Origin: Aminobacter ciceronei
GTDB lineage: Bacteria; Pseudomonadota; Alphaproteobacteria; Rhizobiales; Rhizobiaceae
Assembly: GCF_014138625.1 (NCBI RefSeq)
Contig: NZ_JACJHY010000001.1
Location: forward strand, 1-64,000
Direction: 5' to 3'
Length of the DNA stretch: 64,000 nucleotides
Positions 27,448-36,098 of this stretch are shown here, piece after piece. Under the pieces are notes generated by a model. It ran no database searches and had not been told where the DNA came from. It worked only from the letters and a program-made list of their open reading frames with translations. How positions within the stretch are numbered: position 1 is the first letter of the stretch; the number at the start of each line of letters is the position of its first letter. Made by a program: the position numbers and the translations under genes.

Positions 27448-27855
27448 TCACTTCTTCGGCAGCTGCTCGATGGTGAAGATGCCATCGATCTCCTGTGCCG
27501 CGATGTAGGTCACGTCGGGTGTGTAGAAACGCAGGCGCATCTGCCTGACGGCGTCGACGAGGTCGATGGCCCAGCCTTCCTTGAGACGCCAGGCGGCAAT
27601 CTCGTCCATAACAGGAAAGGCTTTGGCGCAGGCCGGGTCGACATCGATCTGCAAGCCGCCGATGGTCATCTCGCGCTCGAGCACGACATCGCAGCTCCTG
27701 TCGCCGGCCTCGTTGCGGATCCGCCATCTGCCGAGAAAGCCGTCAACCTCGGCCTTGTCGAGCGCATCGAGGTCGAGCGACTGAAGATCGTCGGCCCACG
27801 CCCCACGCGAAAGCAGGCTCGCCGCGATCATCACCCCAGCCCCGATCAAACGCAT
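27448..27855 (-). CDS. AprI/Inh-type metalloprotease inhibitor-like protein
   Basis: This 135-aa precursor has a signal peptide (MRLIGAGVMIAASLL, cut near GAWAD). The mature part resembles the AprI/Inh lipocalin-like inhibitor family: GFLGRWRIRNEAG followed by a Cys pair (RSCDVVL and DPACAKAF) and AAWRLKEGWAIDL. Family members guard the periplasm against secreted serralysin-type metalloproteases. No protease gene is nearby. The frame is open to 27927, but the ATG at 27855 has a GGGGGG-containing ribosome site and gives a clean signal peptide. Confidence 0.72.
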   Translation of the reverse strand: MRLIGAGVMIAASLLSRGAWADDLQSLDLDALDKAEVDGFLGRWRIRNEAGDRSCDVVLEREMTIGGLQIDVDPACAKAFPVMDEIAAWRLKEGWAIDLVDAVRQMRLRFYTPDVTYIAAQEIDGIFTIEQLPKK

Positions 27856-27952
27856 TGCCTGCCCCCCTTCGCTCGCCGCGACGATATCGGCACAGGCGCG
27901 CCTCTGTCGAGACTGTCGAGCGGGCATTCAGCTCAGTTGGCAGGAGCGACTG

Positions 27953-28342
27953 TCAGTCGTCATCGGCCGCACTTTGTGCTGTCGGCTTCACGCGGCTGAG
28001 CACACATTTCCAGCTGTTTCCGTCGCGAACGAAGACATCGCTTGTCCATTCGTCGGCAGCAAAACGCTGTCCGCGAATATGACCGTTGTTGATCACCCGG
28101 GCGGTGTAGACCGCAGTCGCACCGTAAAACGCGACCCTGGCATCGCCGACCGTATGCATCATGTCGTGGGTGAGATCGCCCGAGGCGACAAGGCCAAGAA
28201 AATCCGCCCTGGCGGTCGCGCCGTCGGGGCCGATGATCACCCAGTCGTCGGCCATGAAGGGGCCGATGGCGGCAGCATCGTTGGCAACGATCGCCTCCGC
28301 CCAGGCAAGAGCGAGTTCAACGATCTCGCTCCTGTCGTCCAT
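27953..28342 (-). CDS. NTF2-like/SnoaL (DUF4440) protein
   Basis: This 129-aa protein has the cone-shaped NTF2-like fold pattern: EIVELALAWAEAIVANDAAAIGPFMADDWVIIGPDG, then VYTARVINNGHIRG and WTSDVFVRDGNSWKCVLS. It begins 12 bp after preA, so it is probably cotranscribed with preT-preA. Its role in pyrimidine reduction is unknown. The family covers isomerases, dehydratases and ligand binders. Confidence 0.8.
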   Translation of the reverse strand: MDDRSEIVELALAWAEAIVANDAAAIGPFMADDWVIIGPDGATARADFLGLVASGDLTHDMMHTVGDARVAFYGATAVYTARVINNGHIRGQRFAADEWTSDVFVRDGNSWKCVLSRVKPTAQSAADDD

Positions 28343-28354
28343 GGTTTGCCGCCC

Positions 28355-29668
28355 CTACTCCGCCGCCACCTTGGCCATCGGATTGTTGGGGTGCGTCGTC
28401 CAGTTGGCATAGTGCGGCGACACCGGCTTTCCGGTGCGCTTGTCCATGGCGCCCACGGCCAGCGGTTCCATGGTGATGCAGCCGTCGACCGGGCAGACAT
28501 TGACGCAGAGATTGCAGCCAACGCACTCTTCCTCAATCACCTCGAAATGGCGCGCGCCGTCGAGCATGCTGGTAATTGCCTGGTGCGAGGTGTCCTCGCA
28601 GGCGATGTGGCAGCGGCCGCACTTGATGCAGGCGTCCTGGTCGATATGCGCCTTGGCGACGTAATTGAGGTTGAGATACTGCCAGTCGGTGACATTGGGC
28701 GTGGCGCGGCCGACGATGTCGTCGAGCGACTTGTGGCCCTTCTCGTCCATCCAGTTTTCGAGGCCGGCGATCATCTCCTGCACGATCTTGAAGCCATAGG
28801 TCATGGCGGCGGTGCAGACCTGCACGTTGCCGGCGCCCAGCGCCATGAATTCGGCAGCATCTCGCCAGGTGGTGATGCCGCCGATGCCGGAGATCGGCAG
28901 GCCCGCGGTCTCTGGGTCGCGCGCGATCTCGGCCACCATGTTCATGGCGATAGGCTTGACCGCAGGACCGCAATAGCCGCCATGCGAGCCCTTGCCGTCG
29001 ATGGTCGGCATCGGCGCGAAGTTGTCCAGGTCGACGCCGGTGATCGAATTGATGGTGTTGATCAGCGACACGGCGTCGGTGCCGCCCGCGAGTGCCGCCC
29101 GTGCCGGCTTGCGCACATCGGTGATGTTGGGGGTCAGCTTGGTGATGACCGGCATGCGGGTGTTCGCCTTACACCAGCGCACGACCATTTCGATGTATTC
29201 GGGCACCTGGCCGACGGCGGCACCCATGCCACGCTCCGACATGCCGTGCGGACAGCCGAAATTAAGCTCGATGCCGTCGGCGCCGGTCTCCTCGACGACA
29301 GGCAGGATCGCTTTCCAGGCTTCCTCGACGCAGGGCACCATCAGCGACACGACGATCGCCCGGTCAGGCCACTCCATCTTGGTCTGCTTGATCTCGCGCA
29401 GATTGGTCTGCAGGTCGCGATCGGTGATCAGCTCGATGTTGTTGAGGCCGAGCAGGCGCCGGTCGGCGCCCCAGATCGCGCCATAGCGCGGACCGTTGAC
29501 GTTGACGACGGGCGGGCCTTCTTCGCCCAAGGTCTTCCAGACCACGCCGCCCCAGCCCGCCTTGAAGGCGCGGACGACATTGTAGGCCTTGTCGGTCGGC
29601 GGGGCGGACGCCAGCCAGAACGGATTGGGCGACTTGATGCCGACGAAATTGTTGCGGATGTCTGCCAT
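28355..29668 (-). CDS. preA: NAD-dependent dihydropyrimidine dehydrogenase subunit PreA
   Basis: This 437-aa subunit has an FMN-binding TIM barrel related to dihydroorotate dehydrogenase. The catalytic Cys is C139 in ELNFGCPHGM, as in DPD and PreA. Two [4Fe-4S] ferredoxin motifs follow at the C-terminus (CIKCGRCHIAC and CVGCNLCVNVCP). With PreT it reduces uracil and thymine to dihydro forms using NADH. It starts 11 bp after preT. This is step one of the pathway completed by genes at 19-24 kb. Confidence 0.95.
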   Translation of the reverse strand: MADIRNNFVGIKSPNPFWLASAPPTDKAYNVVRAFKAGWGGVVWKTLGEEGPPVVNVNGPRYGAIWGADRRLLGLNNIELITDRDLQTNLREIKQTKMEWPDRAIVVSLMVPCVEEAWKAILPVVEETGADGIELNFGCPHGMSERGMGAAVGQVPEYIEMVVRWCKANTRMPVITKLTPNITDVRKPARAALAGGTDAVSLINTINSITGVDLDNFAPMPTIDGKGSHGGYCGPAVKPIAMNMVAEIARDPETAGLPISGIGGITTWRDAAEFMALGAGNVQVCTAAMTYGFKIVQEMIAGLENWMDEKGHKSLDDIVGRATPNVTDWQYLNLNYVAKAHIDQDACIKCGRCHIACEDTSHQAITSMLDGARHFEVIEEECVGCNLCVNVCPVDGCITMEPLAVGAMDKRTGKPVSPHYANWTTHPNNPMAKVAAE

Positions 29669-29679
29669 CTTGTCCTCCC

Positions 29680-31032
29680 TCAGCCGACCAGGGCGCGGTG
29701 GATGGATTCAGCCGCGTCGCGCCCTTGCGCCACAGCCGAGACGGTCAGGTCGTCGCCTCCCGCAATACAGTCGCCGCCGGCCCAGACCTTGGCGAGCGAC
29801 GTGCGGCCTTCGCCGTCGACCTTGATGCGGCCGCCGTCCATGGCAACCGATGGACCACTGCCGTTGAGCGCCGAAGGCTCGAAACTCTGGCCGATCGCCT
29901 TGAACACCTGGTCGGCAGCAAGGCGCACGGTCTCGCCGGTGCCGGAGAGCTTGTCGCCCTTCATCGCAGTGTATTCGAGTTCGATGGCGACGACTTTGCC
30001 GCCTTCGGAGATGACCTTCTTCGGCTGCAGCCAGTGACGGATGACGACGCCATTGGCTGCCGCCAGATCCTGCTCGAATTCCGAGGCATTCATATGCTCC
30101 TGGCCGCGGCGGTAGCAGATCGTCACCTCTTCGGCTCCGAGCAGCTTGGACTGCACGGCAGCGTCAACCGCTGTCATGCCGCCGCCGATGACGACTACGC
30201 GGCGCCCGACCGGCAGGCCCGCGAGATCGCTCGACTGGCGCAGCGTCGAAATGAAGTCGACGGCGTTGGAGACACCCGAGGCGTCCTCGCCTTCGGCGCG
30301 CAGCGCGTTGACGCCGGCAAGGCCGAGGCCGAGGAATACCGCATCATAAGAAGCGGTGAGATCGGCGAGATGGTAGTCGCGGCCGAGCGCCTTGCCGTTC
30401 TCGGTCTTGATGCCGCCGATCGCGGTGACGTAGTCGACTTCGGCCTGGGCGAAATCGTCGGTGCTCTTGTAGGCGGCAATGCCGTATTCGTTGAGACCAC
30501 CCGACTTCGGCCGCGCCTCGAGGATGGTCACGTCGTGGCCGTGGCGCGCCAAGCGGTGTGCGGCGGCAAGGCCCGCCGGGCCGGCGCCGACGATGGCGAC
30601 CGTCTTGCCGCTCGGCTCGGCGCGGCTGTAAAACTGCTTGCCCTGCGCCATGGCCACATCGGTGGCATAACGCTGCAGGCGGCCGATCTGCACCGGCTTG
30701 CCTTCAGCGACCTCGCGGACGCAGACCTCCTCGCACAACGTTTCGGTCGGGCAGACGCGCGCGCACATGCCGCCGAGGATGTTCTGGTCGAAGATCGTCT
30801 TGGCCGATCCGATCGGATTGCCGGTCGAAATCTGGCGGATGAACATCGGGATATCGATCGATGTCGGGCAAGCCTGCATGCAGGGCGCATCGTAGCAGAA
30901 ATAGCACCGGTCGGACTCCACCAGCGCCTCGTGATGGTCGAGCGGCGGGTGCAGGTCGGAGAAATTGTCGGCGTATTGTGCAGGCGCAAGGCGGCCGCCG
31001 ACGATGCCTTCCTTGAAGTGACCTTCTGCCAT
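29680..31032 (-). CDS. preT: NAD-dependent dihydropyrimidine dehydrogenase subunit PreT
   Basis: This 450-aa flavoprotein carries electrons from NADH to PreA. The N-terminal Fe-S region has C43, C46, C51, C55 (CYFCYDAPCMQAC) and C90, C94, C100, C104 (CARVCP...CEEVC). The FAD site GAGPAGLAAAHRLARHG and the NAD site VIGGGMTAVDAA follow. The frame is open to 31092, but the ATG at 31032 has GGGGA at good spacing and matches the family start. A RutR-like operator lies 53-68 bp upstream. Confidence 0.94.
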   Translation of the reverse strand: MAEGHFKEGIVGGRLAPAQYADNFSDLHPPLDHHEALVESDRCYFCYDAPCMQACPTSIDIPMFIRQISTGNPIGSAKTIFDQNILGGMCARVCPTETLCEEVCVREVAEGKPVQIGRLQRYATDVAMAQGKQFYSRAEPSGKTVAIVGAGPAGLAAAHRLARHGHDVTILEARPKSGGLNEYGIAAYKSTDDFAQAEVDYVTAIGGIKTENGKALGRDYHLADLTASYDAVFLGLGLAGVNALRAEGEDASGVSNAVDFISTLRQSSDLAGLPVGRRVVVIGGGMTAVDAAVQSKLLGAEEVTICYRRGQEHMNASEFEQDLAAANGVVIRHWLQPKKVISEGGKVVAIELEYTAMKGDKLSGTGETVRLAADQVFKAIGQSFEPSALNGSGPSVAMDGGRIKVDGEGRTSLAKVWAGGDCIAGGDDLTVSAVAQGRDAAESIHRALVG

Positions 31033-31084
31033 TCCAGTTCCCCAATTTATTCTCATTTTGAGGAAGCGTAGCACGTTCTGTTTT

Positions 31085-31100
31085 TTTATCAATTGGTCAA
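31085..31100. promoter_or_regulatory. RutR-like operator upstream of preT
   Basis: TTTATCAATTGGTCAA matches the RutR consensus TTGACCA-NN-TGGTCAA at 14 of 16 positions, with one perfect half site. It lies in the AT-rich preT promoter region. It is a second copy of the box seen at 23978 and links the two halves of the pathway. Confidence 0.7.
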
Positions 31101-31303
31101 TTTTTTGCGTAAGTATCTGCTTTTACACAAAAATAAGATGATTATTTTGGTCATGATTTGACGATTCTGGGGCGTTCGCTTCCGTGGGGATAGGTGGGGC
31201 GTTGGTGAGACTTTCACCCGATGCGGGAGAAGGCAGGTTGCGCGCGTCAGAGTTGCTGACAGGTGAGCGTCGAGCGTGCCCCACGAAGCCAACCTTTGGC
31301 GCT

Positions 31304-31514
31304 GCGATCCGTCACACCCCCCGCTGACCTGCCGGCTATCTCCCCCACAAGGAGGGAGATCAGTCACGTCGCCGGCGGCGCTCGTCCTGAGAAGTTGCAA
31401 GGACTGCCCGTGCTGTCGGCTATGTTGGTGATTGGTTGCAGGGCAGATGACGCCCTGATCTCCACCCTTGTGGGGGAGATGCCCGGCAGGGCAGAGGGGG
31501 GTGTGAAGGATCGC
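31304..31514. repeat. Large imperfect inverted repeat (rhizobial-type intergenic element)
   Basis: Arms of about 60 bp (31304-31363 and 31455-31514) are highly similar in inverted orientation and separated by 91 bp. Each holds a CTCCCCCACAAGG core next to a CTGCCGG and a CACACCCCCC block. This wording is common in Mesorhizobium intergenic DNA. It fills most of the 545-bp gap between preT and the peptide transporter operon, where I see no gene. The remaining bases hold the preT promoter and the dpp terminator. Confidence 0.7.
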
Positions 31515-31554
31515 GGCTAGGCGTTCTGCGGGAGTTCCGCTTGGCGATTGGTGT

Positions 31555-31587
31555 TAAAAAAGCGAGCGAGGAGAACCTCGCCACGCT
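31555..31587 (-). terminator. Terminator of the peptide ABC transporter operon
   Basis: A GCGAGG-AGAA-CCTCGC hairpin (31566-31581), extended by AGCG/CGCT pairing, is followed on the minus strand by a run of six to seven T. It lies about 60 bp beyond the stop codon of the double ATPase gene. Confidence 0.75.
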
Positions 31588-31646
31588 CTCACCTGGTCAA
31601 ACCGACGGTGTCACCTGCCCGTCAAGTTCCTCCAACCGCCCGCCCC

Positions 31647-33782
31647 TCACGCCTCCGGCGTAATGTCGTGCGCGCCTGAAGTCGCGCCCTTGCCGAGGCT
31701 GATGACCGGTTCCATGGCGTCGAAGGCGCTGGGCGGGAGGTGGCACTTGATCTGGTGGCCATCGCCGAACTCGCGCACCGGCGGCACCTGGGTTTCGCAG
31801 AGATTGCCCGGCACCTGGCTCTTGTAGCGGCAGCGGGTCTGGAACGGGCAGCCGGACGGCGGGTTCATCGCCGAGGGGATGTCGCCTTCGAGCACGATGT
31901 GCTTCTTTACCACCGACGTGTCGGCGATCGGGATCGCCGAAAGCAGTGCCTCGGTGTAGGGGTGATAGGGCGGGGAAAATATCTGGTCGGTGGTGCCCTG
32001 CTCGACGATGTGGCCGAGATACATGACCACGACGCGGTCGGCGATATAGCGCACGACGCTGAGATCGTGGCTGATGAACAGCATCGTTGTCTTCGACTTG
32101 CGCTGGATGTCCATCAGAAGTTCGGTCACGGCCGCCTGAACGGAGACGTCGAGTGCAGAAACCGGCTCGTCGGCGACGACGACCCTGGCTTGGCCCGCGA
32201 AGGCGCGGGCGACGCCGATACGCTGCTTCTGCCCGCCCGACAGCTGGCGCGGCATGCGTTCGGCGAAAGCGCGTGGAAGCTTGACGAGGTCGAGCAGCTC
32301 CAGCATGCGCTGCTTGCGGTCGCCAGCTGTCTTGCCGACCTTGAACTTCTCCAGCGTGCGCACGATCTGCGAGCCCACCGAATGGCTGGGGTTGAGCGTG
32401 TCGAACGGGTTCTGGAACACCATCTGGATCGACGCGACGGTGGCGACGTCGCGGTCCTCGATGCCGGTAGACTGGATCTCCTTGTTGCCGAGCAGCACCT
32501 TGCCGGAACTCGCGGTCTCAAGGCCGAGCAGCACCTTGGCGAGCGTCGACTTTCCGCAGCCGCTTTCGCCGACGATGGCGACGGTTTCGGATTCGCGCGC
32601 CTCGAAACTGATGGTCTCGTTGGCCTTGACAACCCTGCCCTCGGCTCCGCCGAAGACCTCGTTGCCGCCGACGCGGTAATATTTTTTGAGGTCATCGATC
32701 TTGAGCACCGGCGCGCCCGGCTTGACCGGCTCGTGCTTCTTTTCGGCGCCCGGCGGCATCGCAGCCCAGTCGATCTCGTTGAAGCGCACACAGCGGCTGA
32801 AATGGCCGTCATGGCCGGCCACAGGGATCATCGGGATCTCGGCGGCGTTGCAGACGCCTTCGACGAAATGGTGGCAGCGCGGGCCGAAATTGCAGCCCTT
32901 GGGACGCTGGTGCGGCAAGGGCAGCTGGCCGGGAATGGCAACCAGCGGGCGCGAGTTCTTGTCGGCGCCGGGCAGCGGGATCGAGCGGAACAGCCCTTGC
33001 GTATAGGGGTGGCGCATCCGGTCGAAGACGTCCTTGATCGAGCCGGTTTCCACCGCCTCGCCCGAATACATCACCGTTATGCGGTCGCAGGTCTCGAGGA
33101 TCAGGCCGAGATTGTGCGACACGAAGATCATCGAGGTGCCGAACTGCTTGCCCAACCCCTTGACCAGTTGGACGATGCCGGCCTCAACGGTGACGTCGAG
33201 CGCTGTCGTCGGCTCATCGAGCAAAAGCAACGCCGGATTGGACAGCAGCGCCATGGCAATGACGATGCGCTGCTGCTGGCCGCCGGAGAGCTGGTGCGGG
33301 AAAGAGCGCATCATGCGCTCGGGGTCGGGCAGCTTGACGGAGCGGACCATTTCGAGTGCGCGTTTGTAGGCCTCCTCCTTCGACACCTTGTCGTGGATCA
33401 TCGGCACTTCCATCAGCTGCTGGCCGACCTTCATCGCCGGGTTCAGGCTGGCCATCGGCTCCTGGTAGATCATGGCGATCTTGTTGCCACGGATGGAGCG
33501 CAGCTCGTCCTCGGACATGTCGCCCATGTCCTTGCCTTGGAACTTGATGCGGCCGCCGACGATCTTTCCGATGTTGGAGAGGTCGCGCATGATGCCGAGC
33601 GACACTGTCGACTTGCCGCAGCCGCTTTCACCGACGATGCCCATCGCCTCGCCCGGCATGACGGTGCAGGAGAAGTCCATAACGGCGGGGATCTCGCCGC
33701 GACGGGTGAAGAACGAGATCGACAGGTTTTCGATCTCGATGATCGGTTCCTGGGCGGTGGCGTTTCTGACGGTCTCGTTCAT
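31647..33782 (-). CDS. Dipeptide/oligopeptide ABC transporter, fused double ATPase (DppD-DppF type)
   Basis: This 711-aa protein has two complete peptide-type ATPase modules. The first has GESGCGKST, LSGGQQQRIVIAMAL and LLLDEPTTALD, and ends in an oligopeptide/dipeptide C-terminal Cys-containing extension (GPRCHHFVEGVCNAAE). The second repeats GESGCGKST, LSGGQKQRIGVARAF, VVADEPVSALD and a second Cys extension (CPFQTRCRYK). Fused DppDF-type proteins are common in rhizobia. The frame is open to 34064, but the ATG at 33782 has GGAG upstream and begins 12 bp after the permease stop. It is the last gene of the operon. Confidence 0.92.
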   Translation of the reverse strand: MNETVRNATAQEPIIEIENLSISFFTRRGEIPAVMDFSCTVMPGEAMGIVGESGCGKSTVSLGIMRDLSNIGKIVGGRIKFQGKDMGDMSEDELRSIRGNKIAMIYQEPMASLNPAMKVGQQLMEVPMIHDKVSKEEAYKRALEMVRSVKLPDPERMMRSFPHQLSGGQQQRIVIAMALLSNPALLLLDEPTTALDVTVEAGIVQLVKGLGKQFGTSMIFVSHNLGLILETCDRITVMYSGEAVETGSIKDVFDRMRHPYTQGLFRSIPLPGADKNSRPLVAIPGQLPLPHQRPKGCNFGPRCHHFVEGVCNAAEIPMIPVAGHDGHFSRCVRFNEIDWAAMPPGAEKKHEPVKPGAPVLKIDDLKKYYRVGGNEVFGGAEGRVVKANETISFEARESETVAIVGESGCGKSTLAKVLLGLETASSGKVLLGNKEIQSTGIEDRDVATVASIQMVFQNPFDTLNPSHSVGSQIVRTLEKFKVGKTAGDRKQRMLELLDLVKLPRAFAERMPRQLSGGQKQRIGVARAFAGQARVVVADEPVSALDVSVQAAVTELLMDIQRKSKTTMLFISHDLSVVRYIADRVVVMYLGHIVEQGTTDQIFSPPYHPYTEALLSAIPIADTSVVKKHIVLEGDIPSAMNPPSGCPFQTRCRYKSQVPGNLCETQVPPVREFGDGHQIKCHLPPSAFDAMEPVISLGKGATSGAHDITPEA

Positions 33783-33793
33783 GACGCTCTCCT

Positions 33794-34951
33794 TCAGTCC
33801 TTCATCGATTGTTCGCGCAGCGCATCGGCAAGAAGGTTGAGGCCGAGCACGAAGGACATCAGCGCGATTGTCGGCGGCAATGCCGGGTGGATGAAGGAGC
33901 GCAGCAGGCGGCTGGCGTCCTTGATCGCGGTACCCCAGTCCGGGCTTTCGGGTGCCAAGCCGAGGCCGAAATAGCCGAGCGTGCCGAGCAGGATGGTGGT
34001 GTAGCCGATGCGCAGGCAGGCATCGACGATCAGCGGCCCACGCGCGTTGGGCAGGATCTCCCACAGCATGATGTACCAGGGCGTCTCGCCGCGGGTCTGT
34101 GCGGCGGCGACGTAGTCGCGCGTCTTGATGTCCATGGTCAGGCCGCGGACGATGCGAAACACGCCCGGGCTGGAAGCGAAGACGACGGCCACGAAGATGT
34201 TGAGCTGGTTGGGATCGATCGAGATGATGCCGAGCGGGTCTGCGTTGAAGACCAGTCCGACATAGACCCAGCCGCCGAGCAGCAGGGTGAGCCCGAGCAG
34301 CAGGTAGATACGTTCGGGCCGGCTCTTGAAGCGGGTGTAGAACAGCACAGAAAAGAAGATGATCGGGAACAGGAAGAACACGCCGGCCATGGCATAGGGA
34401 ATCGGCGTGTCCATGATGCCGGGGGTGACCAGCAGGTAGAACAGAAGGATCACCGGGAAGGCGAGCACGAGGTTGGCGAGGAAGGACAGGAACGAGTCGA
34501 TCCGTCCACCATAATAACCGGCCGGCAGGCCGAGCGTGATGCCGACCATCAGCGCGAAGGCGGTCGCGGCAGGTGCGATGATCAGCACGATCTGGCTGCC
34601 AAATACCATGCGCGAGAACACGTCGCGGGCGAGCTTGTCGCCGCCGAACAGATAGACCTGCTTCGACGCGGGTTCGATGGCACCGGGCAGCGCGTCCTTC
34701 ATGACAGGGATCTGGCTGAGCGGATCGAAGGGCGCAACCTTGGCGGCGAAGATCGCCGTGAACAGCCAGAAGAAGCAGATGCCGACGCCGGCGATACCGA
34801 CGCCCGAATCGAAGAGCTGACCGTAGAGGCCGAGATGCTTGCGGAAGTTGAAGCTAGCGACCAGCACGATGGCCATCGCCAACCACACCGGCCAGAAGCG
34901 GGCGAGCACGCCGAGGACAACCTGGAAGGCGCCGATATATTCGAGCTGCAT
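33794..34951 (-). CDS. Peptide ABC transporter permease (DppC-like)
   Basis: This 385-aa inner-membrane permease is longer than typical DppC (about 300 aa). The C-terminal BPD_transp_1 domain holds the family stretch GLTMDIKTRDYVAAAQTRG and the LLGTLGYFGLGLAPESPDWG motif. Extra hydrophobic segments appear at the N-terminus and in a central insertion near YLLLGLTLLLGGWVYVG. It lies 12 bp from dppB and 11 bp from the ATPase gene, so the operon is tight. Confidence 0.9.
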   Translation of the reverse strand: MQLEYIGAFQVVLGVLARFWPVWLAMAIVLVASFNFRKHLGLYGQLFDSGVGIAGVGICFFWLFTAIFAAKVAPFDPLSQIPVMKDALPGAIEPASKQVYLFGGDKLARDVFSRMVFGSQIVLIIAPAATAFALMVGITLGLPAGYYGGRIDSFLSFLANLVLAFPVILLFYLLVTPGIMDTPIPYAMAGVFFLFPIIFFSVLFYTRFKSRPERIYLLLGLTLLLGGWVYVGLVFNADPLGIISIDPNQLNIFVAVVFASSPGVFRIVRGLTMDIKTRDYVAAAQTRGETPWYIMLWEILPNARGPLIVDACLRIGYTTILLGTLGYFGLGLAPESPDWGTAIKDASRLLRSFIHPALPPTIALMSFVLGLNLLADALREQSMKD

Positions 34952-34963
34952 GCGGCTGTCTCC

Positions 34964-35998
34964 CTACTGAACGCGGATGCGTGGATTGAGGTAGGCGTAG
35001 CCGACATCCGAGATCAGCTGGGTGATCAGCACGATGAAGACCGAGACCAGCGAGCAGCCGAGCAACAGGTCGATGTCGTTGTTGCCGGCGGCTTCGACCA
35101 GCGTGTAGCCGAACCCCTGGTAGCGGAACATCACCTCGACGATGACGACGCCAGTGAGCAGCCAGGGGAACTGCAGCATGATCACGGTGAACGGCGCGAT
35201 CAGCGCGTTGCGCAGCGCGTGCTTGACCACGACATTGCCGAAGGACAGACCCTTGAGCCGGGCGGTGCGGATATATTGCTGGGTCATCACCTCGACCATC
35301 GAGGCGCGCGTCATGCGGGCGATGTAGCCGATGCCGTAGATGGCGAGCGTCATGACGGGCAAGGTGAAGTTGTAGAAGGTGATACCCTGGCTGGCGGAGG
35401 CCGCCGAGCCGTTGAGCCAGCCCAGCCACGAGGCGAAGATGACGGTGAAGATGACGCCCGAGACATATTCAGGCGTCGCGGTCGTGGCGATCGAGGCGAC
35501 CGACAGCGTCCTGTCGGTGCGCGAGCCCTCGCGCATGCCGGCGAGGATGCCGATCAACAGCGATATCGGCACCATGGTGACGAGCACCCAGAACATCAGG
35601 ATGCCGGTGGCGCCGAGTGCGGGGAACAGCTTGGTCGCAACCGGCGTCTTGAATTTGGTCGAGCAGCCGAAATCGCCCTGCAGGATGCCGGAATAGGTCG
35701 GCTCCGCCGCCTCGTTGCAGAAGCGGAAACGCGGCACCGCCTGGCCGGTGGCCGGGTCGATATTGGGCTGTTTCTGGACGACGCCGAGCCACTGGCCGTA
35801 GCGGACGAAGAAGTTCTGGCGGTAGCCGTTGCGCTGCAGCCAGCTTTCGAGCTGTTCGGCCGTCGTGCGCATTTTGGTCTGGCTGATCGCCAGCTTCTTC
35901 AGGTTGGGCTCGAGATTGATGAGAAAGAACACCACGAGGGTCAGGCACAGCATGGTCAGTGCCATGGTGCCGAGGCGGCGCGAGATGAAGGATAGCAT
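34964..35998 (-). CDS. Peptide ABC transporter permease (DppB-like)
   Basis: This 344-aa permease has an N-terminal helix, a long periplasmic loop (about residues 30-130) and then the channel domain with the EAA-type loop YIRTARLKGLSFGNVVVKHALRNALI. These features define the DppB/OppB subunit. It is paired with the DppC-like gene downstream and follows the binding-protein gene after a 100-bp gap with a hairpin. Confidence 0.92.
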   Translation of the reverse strand: MLSFISRRLGTMALTMLCLTLVVFFLINLEPNLKKLAISQTKMRTTAEQLESWLQRNGYRQNFFVRYGQWLGVVQKQPNIDPATGQAVPRFRFCNEAAEPTYSGILQGDFGCSTKFKTPVATKLFPALGATGILMFWVLVTMVPISLLIGILAGMREGSRTDRTLSVASIATTATPEYVSGVIFTVIFASWLGWLNGSAASASQGITFYNFTLPVMTLAIYGIGYIARMTRASMVEVMTQQYIRTARLKGLSFGNVVVKHALRNALIAPFTVIMLQFPWLLTGVVIVEVMFRYQGFGYTLVEAAGNNDIDLLLGCSLVSVFIVLITQLISDVGYAYLNPRIRVQ

Positions 35999-36057
35999 TG
36001 GCGTCCCCTGCCTTTGTGGGTTTGGGGTCCGTGGCGATCAACCCGGTTGCGGAAGGC

Positions 36058-36082
36058 GGGAGGGGTGCAGGACACCCCTCCC
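36058..36082 (-). other. Intercistronic hairpin between binding protein and permease genes
   Basis: A perfect 10-bp GC-rich stem with a five-base loop (GGGAGGGGTG pairing with CACCCCTCCC) lies 17 bp past the binding-protein stop. It has no T tract. Such structures commonly protect the upstream mRNA and let the periplasmic component be made in excess. Confidence 0.6.
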
Positions 36083-36098
36083 TGAATTGCGGCCCGGC

